Source: SZAS-79 sp965279075 (lineage in GTDB: Bacteria > Pseudomonadota > Gammaproteobacteria > Burkholderiales > SG8-39). Taken from it: 64,000 nucleotides of DNA. Every line of letters begins with the position of its first letter. The first letter of the stretch is position 1. The stretch is taken from the NCBI GenBank assembly GCA_965279075.1, contig CBDIHI010000005.1, positions 1 through 64,000 of the forward strand, read 5' to 3'. Made by a program: the position numbers and the translations under genes. The notes under the pieces are model-generated. The model ran no database searches. It saw only the letters and a program-made list of their open reading frames with translations, and was not told the DNA's origin. This document shows, one piece after another, positions 25,292 through 33,543 of the stretch.

Positions 25292-26515
25292 TCAGCGCGT
25301 TTTCTTTTGCGCCGCGGCTCTTCCGAGCAGGGCCCTGAACGCGTCGAAGATCGTCTGCATCTGCGGCCGCTTGTACGGATACAGGTCCACTGGGTCCATC
25401 GCATGCACCAACATGGCGGTGTCGGCCTCGAACACGAGCAGTTCCCCGGTGCGCGCTTCCGCGCAATCAATGGCGTAGTAGTCGAGCCCCAGCTCCGCAT
25501 CGATCCCCGCCAGCGCCGGCGCGTGCCTCCGGCCGAAGCCGGCCTCGAACCCTTCCATGAACCTCGCCTCCTCGTCGCGCTTCCATGCGCTCGCGTCCAT
25601 GTCGGCGTTCACGTAATGGATCATCCAGTGGGTCGAGATCGCCATGTGGCAGGCATAGGGCCGCCCGCCGATCATCACGACCCGGTATTTCCGGAAATGC
25701 CCGTCGGCCCCGCTGTAGTCGACGAACCGGGAGACGAAGAAAGCCTCGCCCGCGACCCGCGCGAGGTAGGCGGCCAGCGCCGCGCGATCCTCCAGCCGGT
25801 CGAGGTCCTTGCCTCCTTGCGAGTCCGCGGGCCTCGCGATGAGCGGGAACACGCCGTCTTCCAGGACCTCTCCCAGGGGCAGCATGCCATGCGCGACTCG
25901 CTGCAGCGCTTCCCGCGCGACCCCGGCGGTCGCGGGCATCGCAACGCCATGCAGGCCACCAAGGCGGCGTGACACGCTGTCCCGCGACAACCCGAGGATG
26001 CGCCCGGGTGCGTTCAGCACCGGCCTCGTCGAGGCACGCGCGAACTCGACCGCCCTCTCGAGCAGCGGGCGGTTCGGCCCGGACTCCCCGATCGCGACGA
26101 ACGCGAGGTCGTGCTCCGGGAGGTCCGGCGGCATCGCGCCGTCCTCGCGCACGTAGAGCATCAGCAACTCGACGTCCGAATCCTCCAACAGGCAGTCGAG
26201 GTGCGTGATCGCGGTCATGTCGCCCGGGCTCGCGAGCGCGAGCACGCGCAGCGCGGCGGGCTGCCGCCGGGCAGGGATCCGGTAGACCTGCCTGATCGCG
26301 AGCGCCCTGGCCTGCATCGAGAACGCCGCGACGCGGTTTTCGGGCATCAGGGTCAGGATCAGCAGCGTCGCGATGTCCATCATCGCGTTGGCGTTCCGCG
26401 GGTCGCGCGCGAGCCGCGCCTCCAGCAGCGGCCCGAGGCGGGCGATCTCCATCCCCGAGAGCTCCTGCCTCCAAAGCCCCGCGAAGCCAAGGTAGGGCGG
26501 CAGGCCGTCGTCCAC
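25292..26515 (-). CDS. ATP-grasp domain protein with N-terminal helical domain
   Basis: 407 residues. Residues ~1-95 look helical and TPR-like (LGPLLEARLARDPRNANAMMDIATLL). Residues ~95-175 form a pre-ATP-grasp domain (LALASPGDMTAITHLDCLLED). The C-terminal half is ATP-grasp-like: FRKYRVVMIGGRPYACHMAI, then the metal/ATP segment DYYAIDCAEARTGELLVFEAD. Such enzymes ligate a carboxylate to an amine or thiol using ATP. Substrates are unknown. The start lies 5 bp after the cyclase stop, so it is the third gene of an operon with the cyclase and the coiled-coil protein. Confidence 0.8.
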   Translation of the reverse strand: MDDGLPPYLGFAGLWRQELSGMEIARLGPLLEARLARDPRNANAMMDIATLLILTLMPENRVAAFSMQARALAIRQVYRIPARRQPAALRVLALASPGDMTAITHLDCLLEDSDVELLMLYVREDGAMPPDLPEHDLAFVAIGESGPNRPLLERAVEFARASTRPVLNAPGRILGLSRDSVSRRLGGLHGVAMPATAGVAREALQRVAHGMLPLGEVLEDGVFPLIARPADSQGGKDLDRLEDRAALAAYLARVAGEAFFVSRFVDYSGADGHFRKYRVVMIGGRPYACHMAISTHWMIHYVNADMDASAWKRDEEARFMEGFEAGFGRRHAPALAGIDAELGLDYYAIDCAEARTGELLVFEADTAMLVHAMDPVDLYPYKRPQMQTIFDAFRALLGRAAAQKKTR

Positions 26516-26520
26516 GGCGC

Positions 26521-28827
26521 CTATTTGCTCTCCAGGACCCAGGCGCCGTCCCAGTCGTCGGGCGGCGGGTTGTCCTTGAGGTAGTGCGCCCGCTCGATGT
26601 GGATCAGGCTGGGCTGGTCGTGCGGGTTGAGTTCGAGCACCTCGCGGAACTTGCGTGTGGCGTCCGCCCAGCGGCGGGCCCGGTACATCGCCAGCGCGTC
26701 CTTGAAGAGCCCGAGCGCGTCGACGATGTCCGGGAAGGTGTCTTCGGTGTGGAAGTCGAGCACCTCCACTACCGCCACGGGTTTGGTCTTGCCCTTGACC
26801 ACCGCTAGGTCAATCTCGCGCGTACGGTATGTCCCTTTCAACTTGTGGAACGTGAACTCGCTGATCAGCAGCTTCGCACCGTACATCTTGCAAGCCGATT
26901 CCAGGCGTGCGGCGAGATTCACGCCGTCGCCGATGATCGTGAAATCCATGCGCTTTTGCGAGCCGATGTTGCCCGAGACCACGCGGTCGGTGTTCAGGCC
27001 GATGCCGATGTTGACCGGGAGCCTGCCTTCGCCCGCGCGCTGCGCGTTCCAGGCGGCCAGCGTCGTGAGCATCGCGATCGCTGTGCGCACCGCGCGGTCG
27101 GGATCGTCCTCGTGCGCCACGGGAATGCCGAAGGCGGCCATCACCGCGTCGCCGATGAACTTGTCGAGCATGCCCTCTTCCTTCTGCAGGCAGTCGACCA
27201 TCAGCGTGAAGTATTCGTTCAGCAGCGCGACCGTCCCTTGCGGGCCGAGCTGCTCGGTCAGCGTCGTGAAGCCGCGAATGTCGGAGAACAGGATCGTCGC
27301 CTCCACGTCCTGCCCGCCGAGGAGGTCGGTCCCGGCGGCAAGGAGCCGGTCCGCGATGCCGGGGTCCATGTAGCGCGACATCGTGGATTTCAGCCGCTTC
27401 TCCGAACTGATGTCCTCCAGCACGATCATCGAGCCGATCCTCTGCTGGTCGATGTTGAGCAAGGGCTGGACGGTGAAGTTCACCGACAAGGTGGCTTCGC
27501 CGACCTGCAGCGGCGCGTCCACACTGATCTGCTGCTCCCCGGTCTCCGCGACCAGCTTCAGCTTGTCGAGTACCCAGGCATTCTTCTCGCCGAAGAACTC
27601 GGCCACCGGCACGTGCACGATGTCCTTGGCGGCCACACCGAGGATGCGCAGCCCCGCGGCGTTGCAGGTGGCGACTTTCTCCTGCGCATCCAGCGTGATC
27701 AGGCCGTTGGACATCGACTCGAGCATGGCCTCGTTGTAGTTCTTCATCGCCTGCACGTCGGCGAAGAGCTTGGCGTTCTCCAGCGCGATCGAGACCTGGG
27801 CGGTGAACGCCCGCAGCCGCGCCTCGTCCTCGTTGGTGAACGGGCCGCCGTGCTTGTTCAGCACCTGCGTGACGCCTATCGTGCGGCCCTGCTTGTTCAC
27901 TACGGGGACACACAGGATGGAGCGCGTGAAGTAGTTGGTCTTCTTGTCGAACGCGGGGTTGAAGCGCAGGTCGGCGTAGGCATACGGGATATTGATGGTC
28001 TTGCCCGACTGGAACACCGCGCCCGCGATGCCGAGGTGGTTCGGCAACCGGATCTGCAGCGACTCCAGGCCCTGGCCGACCTCGGACCAGAGCTCCTTGG
28101 TCTTGTCGTCGTTGAGGAAGAGCGTCGATCGTTCCGCGTTCAGCATGCGCGTCGCCTCGCCCATCACCTTCTGCAACAAGGAGCCGAGCTTGATATCCGA
28201 GGTCATCTCGGAAACGATGTTGACGAACTCGAGCTCCTGCTTCCTGACGCGCTCGACGCGCTCGATCACCTGCGCGCTCTGCAGCGCCACCGCGCCCTGC
28301 GCCGCCATCTTCTCGAGCAGCGTGAGGTCGGCCTGGGTGAACTTGCCCTTCTTCTTGTTGAGCAGCTGCGCCACGCCGACCACCAGCCCCTTGGCCGTCT
28401 TGATCGGGACGCAAAGGATGTTCTTCGTCACGAAGCCGGTGCGCTCGTCCACGCTTCTGTTGAAGCGCGGATCGGCGTAGGCATCGTGGACGATCGATCC
28501 CTGCCCGGTGGTGAACACGTAGCCGGCCACGCCGGTGGTGTTGAGGATGCGGATCTCGCGCCGGAACGAGCCCTGCGCCACGCGCGAGTAGAGCTCGTTG
28601 GTGTCGTAATCGTTGAGGAAAAGCGTCCCCCGCTCCGCGTTCAGCTCGGCCGTCGTGGCGTCGAGCAGCGTGTTGAGCACCTCGTCGAGCGAGTCGGTGA
28701 CCGACATCTTGCGCGACACTTCAAGCAGCAGCTCGGCCTCGCGCAGGCGCCGCTTCTGGGACGCCGCGCTGTTGGGTGCCGCGGCGGGCTTGCCCGGCTT
28801 TTCGCCGGGGATGGGAATCGCGCTCAT
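26521..28827 (-). CDS. GAF-GAF-PAS class III adenylate cyclase
   Basis: 768 residues. GAF1 ~45-190, GAF2 ~208-355, PAS ~365-475, class III cyclase ~505-690, then a TPR-like tail to 755. Catalytic residues are complete: metal Asp D516 (LFSDIRGFTTL) and D560 (DKFIGDAVMAAFG), purine-binding K556 and T630 (DFTIIGDGVN), transition-state N637 and R641 (NLAARLE). The Lys/Thr pair indicates ATP, not GTP. No membrane helix is seen, so it is cytosolic; the GAFs probably bind a cyclic nucleotide or other small ligand. The ATG at 28827 overlaps the coiled-coil gene stop (ATGA). Confidence 0.9.
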   Translation of the reverse strand: MSAIPIPGEKPGKPAAAPNSAASQKRRLREAELLLEVSRKMSVTDSLDEVLNTLLDATTAELNAERGTLFLNDYDTNELYSRVAQGSFRREIRILNTTGVAGYVFTTGQGSIVHDAYADPRFNRSVDERTGFVTKNILCVPIKTAKGLVVGVAQLLNKKKGKFTQADLTLLEKMAAQGAVALQSAQVIERVERVRKQELEFVNIVSEMTSDIKLGSLLQKVMGEATRMLNAERSTLFLNDDKTKELWSEVGQGLESLQIRLPNHLGIAGAVFQSGKTINIPYAYADLRFNPAFDKKTNYFTRSILCVPVVNKQGRTIGVTQVLNKHGGPFTNEDEARLRAFTAQVSIALENAKLFADVQAMKNYNEAMLESMSNGLITLDAQEKVATCNAAGLRILGVAAKDIVHVPVAEFFGEKNAWVLDKLKLVAETGEQQISVDAPLQVGEATLSVNFTVQPLLNIDQQRIGSMIVLEDISSEKRLKSTMSRYMDPGIADRLLAAGTDLLGGQDVEATILFSDIRGFTTLTEQLGPQGTVALLNEYFTLMVDCLQKEEGMLDKFIGDAVMAAFGIPVAHEDDPDRAVRTAIAMLTTLAAWNAQRAGEGRLPVNIGIGLNTDRVVSGNIGSQKRMDFTIIGDGVNLAARLESACKMYGAKLLISEFTFHKLKGTYRTREIDLAVVKGKTKPVAVVEVLDFHTEDTFPDIVDALGLFKDALAMYRARRWADATRKFREVLELNPHDQPSLIHIERAHYLKDNPPPDDWDGAWVLESK

Positions 28828-29381
28828 GGTTTTCCTGTTCCTTTGTCCATCGTGTCGCGCATTGCAACGATCGCGGCCTTCAGCTGGGCGATCTCGTCCT
28901 GCGCCCGCTGCCGTTCCGCCTGCAGGCCGGCCTCGGCGTTGAGGCGGGCGAGTTCGAGCTGCTCGCGCAGGGCCGCTGCCGTGGACTTCAGCTGGGCGAT
29001 CTCGTTCGCGCTGGCGGCGTGCGCGGCCTGCACGGCGCTCTCGGCATTGATCCGCCCGATCTCCAACTGCTCGCGCAGTGCGCCCGACGTGGCCTTCAGC
29101 TGGGCGATCTCGTTGGCGGCGGCGGCGTGGGCGGCCTGCACGGCGACGTCCTTCGCGATCGCGTCCCGCTCGAGCGCCTCGCGCAGGCTGGCGGCCGTGG
29201 CCTTCAGCAGCTTGATCTCGTCCTGCGCGGCGGCGCTCGTCTGCTGGACCTCCTGTTCGCGCCGGATGTGGGCGAGTTCCAGCTCCCCGCGCAGCGCCAC
29301 GACGGCCCGCTGCATATCCCGCAGCGAGGCTTGGGCATCGAACAGCTCGCCTTCCGGATTTTCCGTCTGTGCTGCATGCAT
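28824..29381 (-). CDS. Coiled-coil protein built of 36-residue repeats
   Basis: 185 residues with no recognised domain. After a 7-residue leader the protein is five consecutive 36-residue units, residues 8-43, 44-79, 80-115, 116-151 and 152-185. Units 3 and 4 differ at only a few sites (core AVQAAHAAxANEIAQLKxT). Each carries (N/D)EIxxLKAT and LREQLE segments, so the whole chain should be one long helix or coiled coil. Its stop overlaps the cyclase start by four bases, indicating coupled translation and probably a physical partnership such as scaffolding or GAF-domain regulation. Function inferred only from context. Confidence 0.8.
   Translation of the reverse strand: MHAAQTENPEGELFDAQASLRDMQRAVVALRGELELAHIRREQEVQQTSAAAQDEIKLLKATAASLREALERDAIAKDVAVQAAHAAAANEIAQLKATSGALREQLEIGRINAESAVQAAHAASANEIAQLKSTAAALREQLELARLNAEAGLQAERQRAQDEIAQLKAAIVAMRDTMDKGTGKP
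28827..29360 (-). repeat. 108-bp tandem repeats inside the coiled-coil gene
   Basis: The marker TTCAGCtGGGCGATCTCGT-like string begins in register at 28881, 28989 and 29097 and in diverged form at 29205, exactly 108 bp apart. A fifth, more degenerate unit lies at 29253-29360. It encodes the 36-residue protein repeats in frame. Confidence 0.9.
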
Positions 29382-29472
29382 TTGTCTTCAATCCCCCGCG
29401 TGCATTCTAAGGCACCTGCAGGCCCGCGCGCGACCCCGGTATGGTGGCGCGCGGCGCGGTATCATTGCGGCC

Positions 29473-29676
29473 ATGATCCAGGTGACGGTCAACGGGACGA
29501 ACCACCGGTTCGAGGAGGCGCTGGACATCAAGGCGCTGATCGAGCGGCTGGCGCTCGCCGGCAGGAAAATCGCGGTCGAACGCAACGGCGAGATCGTCCC
29601 GAGGAGCGCGCACGGCGCGACCCGGCTCGCCGACGGCGACCGCCTCGAAATCGTAGTCGCAGTGGGCGGCGGCTAG
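29473..29676 (+). CDS. thiS: Sulfur carrier protein ThiS
   Basis: 67 residues, beta-grasp fold of ThiS: MIQVTVNGTNHRFEEALDIK, RKIAVERNGEIVPRSAH and the obligatory C-terminal VVAVGGG ending in Gly-Gly, which is thiocarboxylated to donate sulfur to the thiazole of thiamine. It is 23 bp from thiG. A TATCAT lies 8 bases before the ATG, so the leader would be very short. No TPP riboswitch is visible in the 91-bp divergent gap. Confidence 0.95.
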   Translation: MIQVTVNGTNHRFEEALDIKALIERLALAGRKIAVERNGEIVPRSAHGATRLADGDRLEIVVAVGGG

Positions 29677-29699
29677 GCGCCGCGGCAGGAGGCACAACC

Positions 29700-30497
29700 A
29701 TGCAAGACCAGCTCGTCATCGCAGGCAAACCCTATTCGTCGCGGCTGCTCGTCGGCACCGGCAAGTACAAGGACTTCGCCGAGACGCGCGAGGCCATCGA
29801 CGCCTCGGGCGCGCAGATCGTCACCGTGGCGATCCGCCGCACCAACATCGGCCAGACCGCCGGCGAGCCGAGCCTGCTCGAATTCCTCCCGCCCTCGCAG
29901 TTCACGATGCTGCCCAACACCGCCGGCTGCTACACGGCCGACGACGCGGTGCGCACGCTGCGCCTCGCGAGGGAACTCCTCGACGGCCACGACCTGGTCA
30001 AGCTCGAGGTGCTCGGCGACCCGCAATCGCTCTACCCCAACATGCCCGAGACGCTCGCGGCCACCAGGACGCTGGTGAAGGAAGGCTTCAAGGTCATGGT
30101 GTACTGCGCCGACGACCCGATCCAGGCGAAGATGCTGGAGGACATGGGTTGTGTCGCGGTGATGCCGTTGGCTTCGCTCATCGGATCGGGCATGGGCATC
30201 CTGAATCCCTGGAACCTGCAGCTGATCATCGACCGCATCAAGGTGCCGGTGCTGGTAGACGCGGGCGTAGGCACGGCCTCGGACGCCGCCATCGCCATGG
30301 AGCTCGGTTGCGACGGCGTGCTGATGAACACGGCGATCGCCGCGGCGAAGAACCCCGTGCTGATGGCGACGGCCATGAAGAAAGGCGTCGAAGCCGGCCG
30401 GGAAGCCTTCCTCGCCGGGCGCATGCCGAAGAAGCTCTACTCGGCCACGCCCTCGTCTCCGACCGGCGGGATGATTTCGCAATCCAAAGCCGCGTAG
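29700..30497 (+). CDS. thiG: Thiazole synthase ThiG
   Basis: 265 residues, TIM-barrel thiazole synthase. The Schiff-base Lys is in DLVKLEVLGDPQSLYPN, and LVDAGVGTASDAAIAMELGCDGVLMNTAI forms the phosphate-binding end. Uses ThiS-thiocarboxylate, deoxyxylulose phosphate and dehydroglycine to make the thiazole moiety of thiamine. The ATG at 29700 follows a GGCAGGAGG ribosome site. Length and motifs are normal. Confidence 0.97.
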   Translation: MQDQLVIAGKPYSSRLLVGTGKYKDFAETREAIDASGAQIVTVAIRRTNIGQTAGEPSLLEFLPPSQFTMLPNTAGCYTADDAVRTLRLARELLDGHDLVKLEVLGDPQSLYPNMPETLAATRTLVKEGFKVMVYCADDPIQAKMLEDMGCVAVMPLASLIGSGMGILNPWNLQLIIDRIKVPVLVDAGVGTASDAAIAMELGCDGVLMNTAIAAAKNPVLMATAMKKGVEAGREAFLAGRMPKKLYSATPSSPTGGMISQSKAA

Positions 30498-30502
30498 GCT
30501 GG

Positions 30503-31198
30503 ATGGAAGAATCGCCGCGCAGGTCGATCCGCAGCTTCGTCCTGCGCCAGGGGCGCGTCTCGAACGCCCAGCAGCGAGCCTGGGACACCCTCTATCCCCG
30601 CTACGGCATTCCCTATTCCGGGGCGCCGCTCGACCCCGGGGCCGTCTTCGGCCGCGACGCGCCGCTGGTGCTCGAGATCGGCTCGGGCATGGGCGAAACC
30701 AGCGTGGCGATCGCGAAGGCCCACCCGGCCACCGACTACGTCGCGATCGAGGTCCACCTGCCCGGCGTGGGCAGCCTGCTCAAGTCGATCGACGAGGAGG
30801 GGCTCACGAACCTGCGCGCGATCCGCCATGACGCGGTGGACGTGCTGGAGAACATGATCCCCGAAGCGTCGCTGGCCGGCCTGCACATTTATTTTCCCGA
30901 CCCGTGGCCGAAGAAGCGGCACAACAAGCGCCGCATCATCCAGCCGCCGCTGGTGCGGCTTGCCGCCTCGAAACTCGTGCCCGGCGGCTATCTCCACCTC
31001 GCCACCGACGTGCGGGCCTACGCGGAGCACATGCTCGAAGTGCTCGCCGCCGAGCCGCTTCTGGAGAACACCTCGGCCGACCCGGCCAGCCCCTACGTCG
31101 CGCGCCCGGACTACCGCCCGCAGACCAAGTTCGAGGCGCGCGGCCTCAGGCTCGGGCACGGCGTATGGGACCTGGTATTCCGCCGCCGGCAGGGGTGA
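30503..31198 (+). CDS. trmB: tRNA (guanine-N7-)-methyltransferase TrmB
   Basis: 231 residues. SAM motif LVLEIGSGMGETSVAIAK and the family signature YFPDPWPKKRHNKRRI; the C-terminal TKFEARGLRLGHGVWDLVF is typical. It methylates G46 of tRNA. The ATG lies 5 bp after thiG. Its stop overlaps the GTG of a small reading frame that is interrupted by an IS30 element. Confidence 0.96.
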   Translation: MEESPRRSIRSFVLRQGRVSNAQQRAWDTLYPRYGIPYSGAPLDPGAVFGRDAPLVLEIGSGMGETSVAIAKAHPATDYVAIEVHLPGVGSLLKSIDEEGLTNLRAIRHDAVDVLENMIPEASLAGLHIYFPDPWPKKRHNKRRIIQPPLVRLAASKLVPGGYLHLATDVRAYAEHMLEVLAAEPLLENTSADPASPYVARPDYRPQTKFEARGLRLGHGVWDLVFRRRQG

Positions 31199-31223
31199 AT
31201 GTACCAGTATCGGTACAAAACAT

Positions 31224-32305
31224 GCGCATTCAAGTTCGAAGCGCGACAGGTGGATTTGCTTGCAAGAGTACCTCAGCCGGGGTTTTGAATCCCAGGCACT
31301 TTCGGGGTCGGTTGTTGAGCTTGTCCTGGATGCCCTTAACCTGTGCCCTGGTCAGATGGATTCCGCTGGTGCCTTTCGGGATGTACTGGCGCACCAGTCC
31401 GATGGTGTTCTCGCAGGTTCCTCTCTGCCCCGGACGGCCGGGATCGGCGAAGTAGGCTTTGCATTTGAGGCCGTCTTCGATCGTCTTGTAGAGCGAGAAT
31501 TCCGACCCGTTGTCGAAGGTGATCGAGCGTTTGGGCAGATCGCGTAACGCGGCGATGGTCGTGCGCGCAACCTTCTGCGACAGGCTCAGGCCACCGAACG
31601 GTGTGAGCAGGCACATATAGCGGCTGCGCCGTTCTACCAGGCACAGCTTGCGGTGAGGACTGCCTTGGCGACCCATGAAGGTGTCGCCTTCCCAATCCCC
31701 GCAAATCAGGCGCTGCTTAACGTGATCGGGACGGCTGCGGATGCTCGGCCGGTCCGCGGGGATGCTGCCCGTGTTGCGCTTGCCCCACGGGCGCGTACGC
31801 CGGCCGTAGCGCAGGTGCTCGTGGAGCTGCCCACCGAGCGCCCGGTCCCGGCGTACGTGCGCGTACAGCGTCGGGATGCTGATCGGGGGCTGATCGAAAC
31901 GTCTCAGGTATCCCTGCACCTGCTCCGGGGACCAGTCCAGACGGATCAGTCCGCGCACACAGCGCAGTAGCGCCCCGGACTTCGTCGGATGGTTTGCTGC
32001 CGAGCGGCGAGCTCGCCGCTCGGCAGCAAACTGTGCTTCTTCGGCCAGGTATCCACGCTTGCCATGAGAACCCCTATCAATCTCCCGGCTGATCGTCGCG
32101 TGATGCCGGCCCAGCTTGCGACCGATCTGCCGGGCACTCAGCTTCGCTTGTAACCCCAGCGCAATCTGGTAGCGTTCCGTTGGGGTGAGGTGTGCATAAC
32201 GCATTGAGTGCTCCTTCCTAGACTCGTCATCGAGAAAGGTACACCCGTGCACATCCTCACCTCTCTCTGCTCAATCAGGATGTCGCACTTCGAACTTGAA
32301 TTTGC
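31224..32305 (-). mobile_element. IS30-family insertion sequence
   Basis: 1082 bp. Terminal inverted repeats of 25 bp: left 31224-31248 starts GCGCATTCAAGTTCGAAGCG, right (complement of 32281-32305) starts GCAAATTCAAGTTCGAAGTG, with 3 mismatches in all. AAACAT directly flanks both ends (31218-31223, 32306-32311) as a 6-bp target repeat, longer than the 2-3 bp usual for IS30. It carries one intact transposase gene and looks recent and complete. Confidence 0.88.
31230..32204 (-). CDS. IS30-family transposase
   Basis: 324 residues from ATG 32204 (MRYAHLTPTERYQIALGLQA); a further ATG 16 codons upstream is possible. The N-terminal HTH has ARQIGRKLGRHHATISREI, typical of IS30. The DDE catalytic residues are D in GDWEGDTFMG, D in ITFDNGSEF and E in GTCENTIGLVRQYIPKG. 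The stop codon lies inside the terminal inverted repeat. No frameshift is seen, so it should be active. Confidence 0.95.
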   Translation of the reverse strand: MRYAHLTPTERYQIALGLQAKLSARQIGRKLGRHHATISREIDRGSHGKRGYLAEEAQFAAERRARRSAANHPTKSGALLRCVRGLIRLDWSPEQVQGYLRRFDQPPISIPTLYAHVRRDRALGGQLHEHLRYGRRTRPWGKRNTGSIPADRPSIRSRPDHVKQRLICGDWEGDTFMGRQGSPHRKLCLVERRSRYMCLLTPFGGLSLSQKVARTTIAALRDLPKRSITFDNGSEFSLYKTIEDGLKCKAYFADPGRPGQRGTCENTIGLVRQYIPKGTSGIHLTRAQVKGIQDKLNNRPRKCLGFKTPAEVLLQANPPVALRT

Positions 32306-32358
32306 AAACATCCGGGAGAGCGGCTCCTGGCGCGGACTTCCTGAAATAATTCACTGAA

Positions 32359-33543
32359 TTAAGGCAGGAACAACTCGAGCAGCTCGTTCAGGAAGCGCTG
32401 CCCTTTCGCGGTCGGGCGCAGCGCCTGCCAGTCGCGCTCCAGCAGCCCGAGTGCCTCACCCTTCGCCAGCGCCGCCTCGATCGAGGCGATCTCCATGCCC
32501 GTGCGTTCGCGGAACAGCGCGACGGGCACGCCTTCCAGCAGGCGCAGCGCGTTCAGCATGAACTCGAACGGCAGGTCCGCACGCGTGACCGTGCGATGCT
32601 CGACGATGGACTTGCCGAGCGGCGCCATCGCCATGTATTCGCGCGGCTGTTTGGCGCGCGCATGCCGCTCGATCCGGTCCGGGAAACTGACCTTGCCGTG
32701 CGCACCGGCGCCGAGGCCCAGGTAATCGCCGAACTGCCAGTAGTTGAGGTTGTGCCTCGAACGCAGGCCCGGCTTGGCGAAGGCCGACGTTTCGTAGTGC
32801 CCGAATCCTGCGGCCGCCAGCTGCGCCTCGGCCGTCTCCTGCATCTCCGCGGCGAGGTCGTGCCCGGGGAGCTTCGGCGGGTGGCGGTGGAACACCGTGT
32901 TCGGCTCGAGCGTCAGTTGGTAGGCCGACAGGTGGGCCGTGCCGAAGCGGATGGCTTCCGCCATGTCGGCCTGCATCTCGCCCATAGCCTGCCCCGGCAG
33001 GGCGTACATCAGGTCGAGGTTGATGTTGTCGAACTCGTGCTGCGCGATGCCGATCGCGCGGCGCGCCTCGCCGGCGTCGTGTATGCGGCCCAGCGCCTTC
33101 AGGTGCGCGTCGTTGAAGCTCTGGATGCCGATCGACAGCCGGTTGATGCCGGCGGCGCGGAAGTCGCGGAACTTCTGCGCCTCGAATGTCCCGGGATTCG
33201 CCTCGAGCGTGATCTCGGCGTCGGCCGGCACGACGATCCTCGAGCGGATGTCGGACAGCAGCCGGTCGATCGAGCGCGCGGAGAACAGGCTTGGCGTACC
33301 CCCGCCGAAGAAGATGCTGTGCACGCGCCGTCCCCAGACCCAGGGCAGCGCGTGTTCCAGGTCGGCAACCAGCGCCGCGCAGTAGGCGTCCTCCGGCAGG
33401 TCGCCCTTCTTCTCGTGCGAGTTGAAGTCGCAGTACGGGCACTTGCGCACGCACCACGGCATGTGGACATAGAGGGACAACGGCGGCAGCGCCTCCAGCC
33501 GGATCGCCCCCGGCGGCGCGAGGCTGACCGTAGTGGCCGGCAT
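32359..33543 (-). CDS. hemW: Radical SAM haem chaperone HemW
   Basis: 394 residues. The radical-SAM cluster motif is CVRKCPYCDF (C-x3-C-x2-C), followed by GGGTPSL and the HemN_C-like domain (DYLGLGAGAHGKVSF). It lacks the additional Cys-rich features of true coproporphyrinogen oxidase and fits HemW, a haem-transfer chaperone. It overlaps the rdgB stop by one base and ends the minus-strand operon kinase-PP2C-rph-rdgB-hemW. Confidence 0.93.
   Translation of the reverse strand: MPATTVSLAPPGAIRLEALPPLSLYVHMPWCVRKCPYCDFNSHEKKGDLPEDAYCAALVADLEHALPWVWGRRVHSIFFGGGTPSLFSARSIDRLLSDIRSRIVVPADAEITLEANPGTFEAQKFRDFRAAGINRLSIGIQSFNDAHLKALGRIHDAGEARRAIGIAQHEFDNINLDLMYALPGQAMGEMQADMAEAIRFGTAHLSAYQLTLEPNTVFHRHPPKLPGHDLAAEMQETAEAQLAAAGFGHYETSAFAKPGLRSRHNLNYWQFGDYLGLGAGAHGKVSFPDRIERHARAKQPREYMAMAPLGKSIVEHRTVTRADLPFEFMLNALRLLEGVPVALFRERTGMEIASIEAALAKGEALGLLERDWQALRPTAKGQRFLNELLELFLP

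Larger units (their letters stand above)
31195..32357 (+). pseudogene. Small 25-codon ORF interrupted by the IS30 element
   Basis: The left part starts on GTG overlapping the trmB stop and reads VNVPVSVQN up to the IS. After the IS, with one copy of the 6-bp target repeat removed, it continues in frame as IRESGSWRGLPEIIH and a stop at 32355-32357, one base from the convergent hemW stop. The N-terminal part resembles the start of the frame at 63928-64000 (NVPIPVQNHLETASW). I do not know any function. It could be a genuine small gene or a remnant of a larger one. Confidence 0.5.

Noticed and set aside
28827..29360. Regular 108-bp spacing as a possible CRISPR-like array
   Set aside because: Repeats are in-frame coding units without unique spacers.
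29382..29472. TPP riboswitch before thiS
   Set aside because: Only 91 bp and no CUGAGA-type conserved core.
26845..29676. 943-codon plus-strand frame ending in ThiS
   Set aside because: Only the last 67 codons are a real gene (thiS); the rest mirrors the cyclase and coiled-coil genes.
31199..31216. TGTACC-N6-GGTACA palindrome as a possible operator
   Set aside because: The same bases are codons of the small IS-split frame, and the related copy at the right edge keeps the peptide better than the palindrome.
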